Below, one piece after another: positions 41,328 through 45,903 of a stretch of 45,903 nucleotides of DNA; positions within the stretch are counted from its first letter, which is position 1; each line of letters opens with the position of its first letter. Both the position numbers and the translations under genes were made by a program. The notes beneath the pieces were generated by a model. It was not told the origin of the DNA, did no database searches, and saw only the letters and a program-made list of their open reading frames with translations. The stretch comes from Phycisphaerae bacterium (GTDB lineage: Bacteria; Planctomycetota; Phycisphaerae; UBA1845), in the NCBI GenBank assembly GCA_013360585.1, contig JABWBH010000046.1:1-45903 (forward strand), written 5' to 3'.

Positions 41328-42247
41328 GTTTTGCTGTGAGAGGGCGCCGTCCCCGCTACGAAGGGTTTCTTGCTTTTGTCGATCCGCTTGCTTGGCCCCC
41401 ACGTCGAAGTCTTGTCTTCGAGAGCCTTGCCCGGAACCGCTGAGATCCTCCCTCGACGAACTCGGTATCGCGAACCGGGCAGCAAAGCGTCCAGGCTTGA
41501 GGGTCGTGTTATTTCAATTACGTCACGCTCTGGGCGGGTTGGACAAAGAAGGTATCCTCCAACGGGCGCGGCTCGGTTTCCGATTGACGAAATAAGGCAA
41601 ACCTCCCAGCTCGACAATGTTATGAAATTTCGAAGGTTGCGTTTCGAATGAAGGCTTTTTTGACGTTGGGGAGAGTCGTGGCGCACTGAAACAAGGCGTT
41701 CGGGTCCTGGAGTTTCGGTGCGCCAATTTCAGAAGGTATTGCGTTAACGCTTAAAGAATTCGGGCATGATTCGCCGATAGCGGGACTTAAGGGGTTTTTT
41801 CTGACAAGAGGGAATCAGGGGCCGCGCGGGCTTTTCCCGGCGGTTATCCACAATGTTGTTTTTGCGGGCGGTCGGGTGTTGACGGGACATCGGTCCGGTC
41901 TACAATTCGGCTGCATTGGAGTCATCCGCGTGCGGGCCTGTGTCGCGCGCTCGCGGAGGGACGCACCGGCGTGACCGTTGGCGCGAAGTCGCGCGGGTGT
42001 AATTGCCAAGTCCGTACATAGGGTCTGTCGACGTTTCGGATGTTTCCGGCGTGAGGGTCGCCTTCGGGCGGCGTCCTCGACGCTGGAGATCGGCGTTCGG
42101 CGAACCGCTTCCGGCGGGGCTGGTTCCTGCTTGCGGGGGTTGCCGATGGAGTTTGGTGTCCTGGGCGAACGCGGCTCGGCGCGGCGACGGGAACGTCCTG
42201 AACGAGGTGACAACGGATCACACCGAGTTTTTCTGGAGGTACAAGGA
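41328..42247 (+). other. 920-nt non-coding stretch: spacer and long leader
   Basis: No credible gene on either strand. Codon rhythm is lost and several short stretches are AT-rich (41615-41660, 41740-41815). Seen inside: the palindrome GCGTTAACGC (41741-41750), a single perfect DnaA box TTATCCACA (41844-41852), a good promoter (41879-41906) and then about 335 nt of apparent 5' leader before the RTX-type gene. A short overlapping frame in the leader has no ribosome binding site. Confidence 0.6.
41879..41906 (+). promoter_or_regulatory. Promoter of the RTX-type surface protein gene
   Basis: TTGACG (41879-41884), 16-nt spacer, TACAAT (41901-41906). Both hexamers match five of six consensus bases, the best pair on the plus strand. 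The predicted start is near 41913. Confidence 0.6.
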
Positions 42248-45200
42248 ATGATGGTTCTGACAAGGAATGCGAAGAACGCGATGAGGTTGCGGCCTCTCGC
42301 GGGGACGTTCGCGGCGTTGCTGGCGTTGGCCCTTATCCCGGGCTGCCCCCCGCCGACGCCTGCGTTCGACGTGGACGTGGAATGCGGTGATGGCAGCGGC
42401 GAGGCGCTCCTCGGCGAAGTCGTAGAGATCGCCTACAACACGAACGACACCGACGCGACCGTGACGATCACGGCCGACGGCGGGACGCTCGTGGACAACG
42501 GCGTGGATGAGAACGGCGACGGCACCGCGATCCTGACCTCGACGACCGAGGGCACGGTGACGGTGACGGTGACGGGCACGCTGGCCGACGGCACGACGGA
42601 CACGGAAACGTGCGAAGTCGCGTTCGCGGGCACGAGCGTGGTTCCGAGCGATGATACGGGCGGCGCTCCGGTCGCCAGCGGCGGAACGATCAACCTCGAG
42701 GTGGACGTGGCGGCGCTGGCCGAGGGCGGCGGCGAAGGCGACGACTTCACCGTGGTCTGGTCGGTGAACCCGGCGGAGGCCGGCACGTTCTCGTGCGGCG
42801 AGGGCGATCAGGATCCTGAGGACGACAACGACACGGACTGCTTCGCAATCGGCTTCACGGTTGCGGATCCGTGCGTGAACTTCTCGATCACGGTTGTCGT
42901 GACGCGGAATTCGGACGGTCGCCGGTTCGGTGCGACCAGCTCTTACTCGTGCATCGAGTGCGCGGTCGACGCGGATTGCGACGACGGTCTGTTCTGCACG
43001 GGCAGCGAGACCTGCGTGGACGGCGCGTGCGTGGACGGGACGGCTCCGTGCGACGAGGCCGCCGGCGAAACGTGCAACGAGGACGCCGATGCCTGCGAAG
43101 GAACGGCCTGCACGGTTGATGCGGACTGCTCGGACGGCGTGTTCTGCAACGGTAATGAGACGTGCGTGGACGGCGCCTGCGTGGCGGGAACGGCCCCGTG
43201 CGCTGAGGGTCAGACGTGCGATGAGGCCGGCGACGTCTGCGTGACGCCGTGCGATGATGACACGGATTGCGACAACGGTCTGTTCTGCGACGGGACCGAG
43301 ACCTGCGTGGACGGCGCCTGTGCCGACGGCACCAGCCCGTGCGCGGAAGGTCAGGACTGCGACGAGGAGACCGACACCTGCGGTTGCACCGAGGACGCGG
43401 ACTGCGACGACGGTCTGTTCTGCAACGGCACGGAGACGTGTGACGTGGGCACGGGCGTCTGCGTGGACGGCACCGAGCCGTGCAACGTGGACGAGACCTG
43501 CGACGAGGAGAACGATGACTGCATCCCGCCGACGGGCGGAACCTTCCGTCTGACGACGGGCGTGGACGCCGGGGCGGCCTTCACCGGCGGCAGCGGCGAC
43601 GACGTGTTCGACGCCAGCCTCGAGTTCCAGGGCGGTGTGGGCAACATGACGCTGGGCAACTCGGACAACCTCAACGGCGGCGCCGGCAACGGCGACCGTC
43701 TCTTCGTGCAGACCAAGGGCGCCGTGAACATCGGTCCGGCGGGTCTGGGCGGGATCGAGGAGATCGAGGTCGAGAACACCGACTCGGGCAACGCGGCGGC
43801 GATGACGTTGACCAACGCGGATTCGGTTACGTCGCTCGAGAGCAACAGCTCGGCGAACGCGGTGACCTTCGCGGCGGTGCAGACGCTCATCGAGAACTTC
43901 GGCATGAGCAACACCGGACAGAACATGACCGTGACGATCAGCGGCACGGGCATCCTGACGGGCACGGACAATGAGGGCACGCTCACGCTCAGCACGGTCA
44001 CGGCCGGCGTCTTCACGGCGCAGCCGAGCGCGGCGGGCAGCGGGTACGAGATCTTCAACGTGGTCAGCACCGGCTCGGCCAACACCCTGACGACTTTCAG
44101 CCAGGGCAACGGCAACTCGCTGGCGACGATGAACTTCTCCGGTGATCAGAACCTGACGATCACCAACGCGCTGCCGACGACGGTCCTGACGGTGAACGCC
44201 TCGGACATGACGGGTGCGCTCAGCATCCTGCTTCCGGCGGTGAACATCACCGTGACGGGCGGTTCCGGCAACGACACGATCAATGACGCCGGCAACTACT
44301 CGACGGCGGACACGCTCAACGGCGGCGACGGCACGGGCGACAAGCTCACGTTAAACTCGGCCGAAGCCGGTGCAGCGAGCAGCCAGTCCAATGTGAGTAA
44401 CTTTGAGATCATTCAGGTCGCCAACGCGCTGGATCACGACATCGTGATCAGCCGTTTCGGATCCGCAGTGAATCAGATCAACCTGCTGGGCGGCACGAAC
44501 AGCGCCAAGCAGTTGACGATTCCGGTGAACAGCACGGTCGAGGTGGCGACCACCAATACGGCCCATCAGATCACGGTGGTTCCGGCGACGGATACGACGT
44601 CAGATGCGTTCAACATGAACGTGAAGGTGGCGACCGTCGGCGGCAACATTGTGGCGTCGTTGTTTGAGACCCTGAATCTCGCGGTAACGACAAACAACGC
44701 GACGATGCAGGCGATCACGTTGAATAACACCGCAGCGACCGAGAAGGTCGTGGTGACGGGTACGACGAACCTGACGATCGCGGGTGTTGTAACGGCGGAT
44801 CAGATCGATGCCAGCGCGTTCACGGGCAATCTCGTGTTGACCGGAACGCCGGCGGGCGCCATCCAGATCACCGGCGGCTCGGGCAACGACACGCTGCTGG
44901 GCAGCGCGTCGGCGGACATCCTGACCGGCGGGGCCGGCAATGACATCCTGAACGGTCAGGGCGGCGCGGATACGTTGACCGGCAGCGCCGGCAACGACAC
45001 GTTCCGCTTCGCCAACGCGGCCGCGATCGACACCGTTTCGGACTGGGCGGACGGTAGCGATCTGGTCGAGGTGTCGTCGGCTGCGGCGAACTTCGACGCG
45101 GGCGCGGGTCTTGCCGCTCGTGGCGGCGCCGCGGGCAGCCTCAACGCTCTGGCGGTCGGCAGCGTTAACCTGAAGGAAGTCGCGCAGAACGCTTCTGCCT

Positions 45201-45508
45201 CGGCGGTGGGTACGGCGGACTTCATCAAGTTGACCACGGGCGTGGCGTTCAATACGTCGGACCAGGTGACCTTCAATGCCGCCATCGGTACGGCGACGGT
45301 CACGGGCCTGACGGCGACCACGAACATGATGGGCAGCTTCTACGACACGACGAACAGCCGCATGGTGCTCTTCGAAGTGGTGTCGGATAACGGTACGAAC
45401 ACCGTGATCGAGACCGGTGACACGATCAACGTCATCGCTCGCATCTCGATGTCTTCGACCGATTACACCAACTTCACGACGAACGACATCTTCACCAGCG
45501 ACTTCTAA
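42248..45508 (+). CDS. Large exported protein: lipobox, Cys-rich modules, RTX-like repeats
   Basis: 1086 residues from the ATG at 42248, with GGAGGT 7 nt ahead. The signal ends in LALALIPGC (Cys33), a plausible though Pro-containing lipobox. Next come one or two Ig-like beta domains (about 40-235). Four cysteine-rich modules follow (42952-43535), each of the form DADCDDGLFCxGxETCVDGACVDGTxPC, with seven to nine Cys. Then a beta-rich Asn/Thr region holds scattered GGSGxD motifs, and true RTX nonapeptides lie at 44872-45000 (GGSGNDTLLG, GGAGNDILNG). RTX repeats bind Ca2+ outside the cell and occur in S-layer and adhesin proteins. A type I C-terminal signal together with a Sec lipoprotein signal would be unusual. 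The strong promoter and terminator suggest high expression. Confidence 0.8.
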   Translation: MMVLTRNAKNAMRLRPLAGTFAALLALALIPGCPPPTPAFDVDVECGDGSGEALLGEVVEIAYNTNDTDATVTITADGGTLVDNGVDENGDGTAILTSTTEGTVTVTVTGTLADGTTDTETCEVAFAGTSVVPSDDTGGAPVASGGTINLEVDVAALAEGGGEGDDFTVVWSVNPAEAGTFSCGEGDQDPEDDNDTDCFAIGFTVADPCVNFSITVVVTRNSDGRRFGATSSYSCIECAVDADCDDGLFCTGSETCVDGACVDGTAPCDEAAGETCNEDADACEGTACTVDADCSDGVFCNGNETCVDGACVAGTAPCAEGQTCDEAGDVCVTPCDDDTDCDNGLFCDGTETCVDGACADGTSPCAEGQDCDEETDTCGCTEDADCDDGLFCNGTETCDVGTGVCVDGTEPCNVDETCDEENDDCIPPTGGTFRLTTGVDAGAAFTGGSGDDVFDASLEFQGGVGNMTLGNSDNLNGGAGNGDRLFVQTKGAVNIGPAGLGGIEEIEVENTDSGNAAAMTLTNADSVTSLESNSSANAVTFAAVQTLIENFGMSNTGQNMTVTISGTGILTGTDNEGTLTLSTVTAGVFTAQPSAAGSGYEIFNVVSTGSANTLTTFSQGNGNSLATMNFSGDQNLTITNALPTTVLTVNASDMTGALSILLPAVNITVTGGSGNDTINDAGNYSTADTLNGGDGTGDKLTLNSAEAGAASSQSNVSNFEIIQVANALDHDIVISRFGSAVNQINLLGGTNSAKQLTIPVNSTVEVATTNTAHQITVVPATDTTSDAFNMNVKVATVGGNIVASLFETLNLAVTTNNATMQAITLNNTAATEKVVVTGTTNLTIAGVVTADQIDASAFTGNLVLTGTPAGAIQITGGSGNDTLLGSASADILTGGAGNDILNGQGGADTLTGSAGNDTFRFANAAAIDTVSDWADGSDLVEVSSAAANFDAGAGLAARGGAAGSLNALAVGSVNLKEVAQNASASAVGTADFIKLTTGVAFNTSDQVTFNAAIGTATVTGLTATTNMMGSFYDTTNSRMVLFEVVSDNGTNTVIETGDTINVIARISMSSTDYTNFTTNDIFTSDF

Positions 45509-45569
45509 GAGTGGCTGACGGGTGCAGGGCGACCTGCTCCCAGTGTGAAGCGGTAAGGGTCTGAATCGG

Positions 45570-45610
45570 GGGTCCGGCGGCTTACGAGGTCGCCGGACCC
45601 TTTTGTTGTT
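45570..45610 (+). terminator. Intrinsic terminator of the RTX-type gene
   Basis: A perfect 10-bp stem GGGTCCGGCG / CGCCGGACCC with an 11-nt loop, followed at once by TTTTGTTGTT. It begins 61 nt after the stop codon and is the clearest terminator in the window. The remaining spacer to 45767 shows no gene. Confidence 0.92.
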
Positions 45611-45767
45611 GGCGCGCTTCTCCGCGGGGGCGAGTCATAACGGGATTCTTCCGTCGGACGGCATCCAAGCAGAGCCGAAGAGAGAAGAAACTGCTCCGGG
45701 CCGGGTGGGCTAACGCCAGGCGGTTCGGGTGAGGGTGTCTGCGGTTTCCCTTGCGATCGAACTGTCG

Positions 45768-45903
45768 TCAGGCGGAGGAGGAACCTGCGGGTGCGGTCGT
45801 GGCATCGTCGCGGAAGATGCGGATCTGCTTCCAGCGTCCGCCGCGCCAGCGCAGCGCCATGTAGACGCCGATCACGATGATGAGGATCGAGGCGACGATC
45901 CAC
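45768..45903 (-). CDS. C-terminal end of a membrane protein (partial)
   Basis: The minus-strand frame that ends at TGA 45770-45768 gives 44 residues running off the window edge: a hydrophobic helix (WIVASILIIVIGVYMAL), then basic residues RWRGGRWKQIRIF and a short Ala/Ser tail. The positive-inside rule places the tail in the cytoplasm. Another open frame overlaps on the same strand but encodes an Arg/His-rich peptide unlike a protein. The family cannot be told from this fragment. Confidence 0.55.
   Translation of the reverse strand, partial: WIVASILIIVIGVYMALRWRGGRWKQIRIFRDDATTAPAGSSSA

Noticed and set aside
41844-41852. Perfect DnaA box TTATCCACA in an AT-rich spacer, possible oriC
   Set aside because: Only one box was found, with no cluster, no AT-rich unwinding repeats and no dnaA, dnaN or gidA-type neighbours. 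One 9-mer can occur by chance.
45505-45903. Minus-strand frame of 132 residues at the right edge
   Set aside because: Arg/His/Pro-rich and unlike a protein; another frame of the same strand gives a clean transmembrane C-terminus ending at 45768.

Overview
The window reads as a piece of a GC-rich planctomycete chromosome (phylum Planctomycetota, possibly close to the Phycisphaerae). This is inferred from gene content, not from a marker gene. The main pointers are an ECF-type sigma factor followed by a very large Ser/Thr kinase with tetratricopeptide repeats, an FG-GAP beta-propeller secreted protein, a CvpA protein with a long extra domain, a threonyl-tRNA synthetase with a large insertion, and sparse Shine-Dalgarno use. 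No rRNA, tRNA, CRISPR array, phage or complete insertion sequence was seen.

Layout. 0.1-4.1 kb: FG-GAP secreted protein and a MOT1-type molybdate/sulfate transporter. 4.3-9.2 kb (minus strand): a tig-clpP-clpP protein quality-control cluster, a DUF1801 protein and surE. 9.3-15.5 kb: a double-FHA protein (plus), then a minus-strand run pilT, membrane-anchored GspE-like pseudo-ATPase, extended CvpA. 15.7-19.1 kb (minus): a tightly overlapping operon dnaJ, Gly/Asp-tailed membrane protein, TPR membrane protein, pteridine-reductase-like SDR. 19.3-21.8 kb (plus): small lipoprotein, metallo-beta-lactamase-fold hydrolase, diguanylate cyclase. 21.9-27.2 kb is the most irregular stretch: a small membrane protein, an agmatinase-family protein, a lipoprotein behind a nine-copy pentanucleotide tract, a small Cys-rich secreted protein, a 174-bp terminal-inverted-repeat element, a radical SAM protein, a remnant of an NAD-dependent epimerase, and two copies of a dispersed element of about 85 nt whose hairpin covaries.

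27.2-31.0 kb holds translation genes: infC (apparently starting at a rare AUC codon), thrS, infA and a 24-residue lysine-rich micro-protein with an almost ideal ribosome binding site. 31.2-36.7 kb: alpha/beta hydrolase, type-4-like uracil-DNA glycosylase, ECF sigma factor and kinase-TPR protein. 36.8-41.3 kb (plus): a housekeeping operon tpiA-secG-yicC-gmk-rpoZ-coaC-coaB. 42.2-45.5 kb: a large exported protein with an apparent lipoprotein signal, Cys-rich modules and RTX-like repeats, behind a good promoter, a leader of about 335 nt and a strong terminator. The right edge cuts a minus-strand membrane protein.

The genes do not form one pathway. Working groups are protein quality control (tig, two clpP, dnaJ), a pilus-type motor locus with one intact and one degenerate ATPase, translation initiation (infA, infC, thrS), signalling (sigma factor/kinase, GGDEF, FHA) and cell-surface proteins. 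Several minus-strand genes (thrS, the radical SAM gene, the hydrolase) have a -10 box so close to the start codon that near-leaderless mRNAs are expected. All coordinates, alignments and mismatch counts were made by hand from the sequence.
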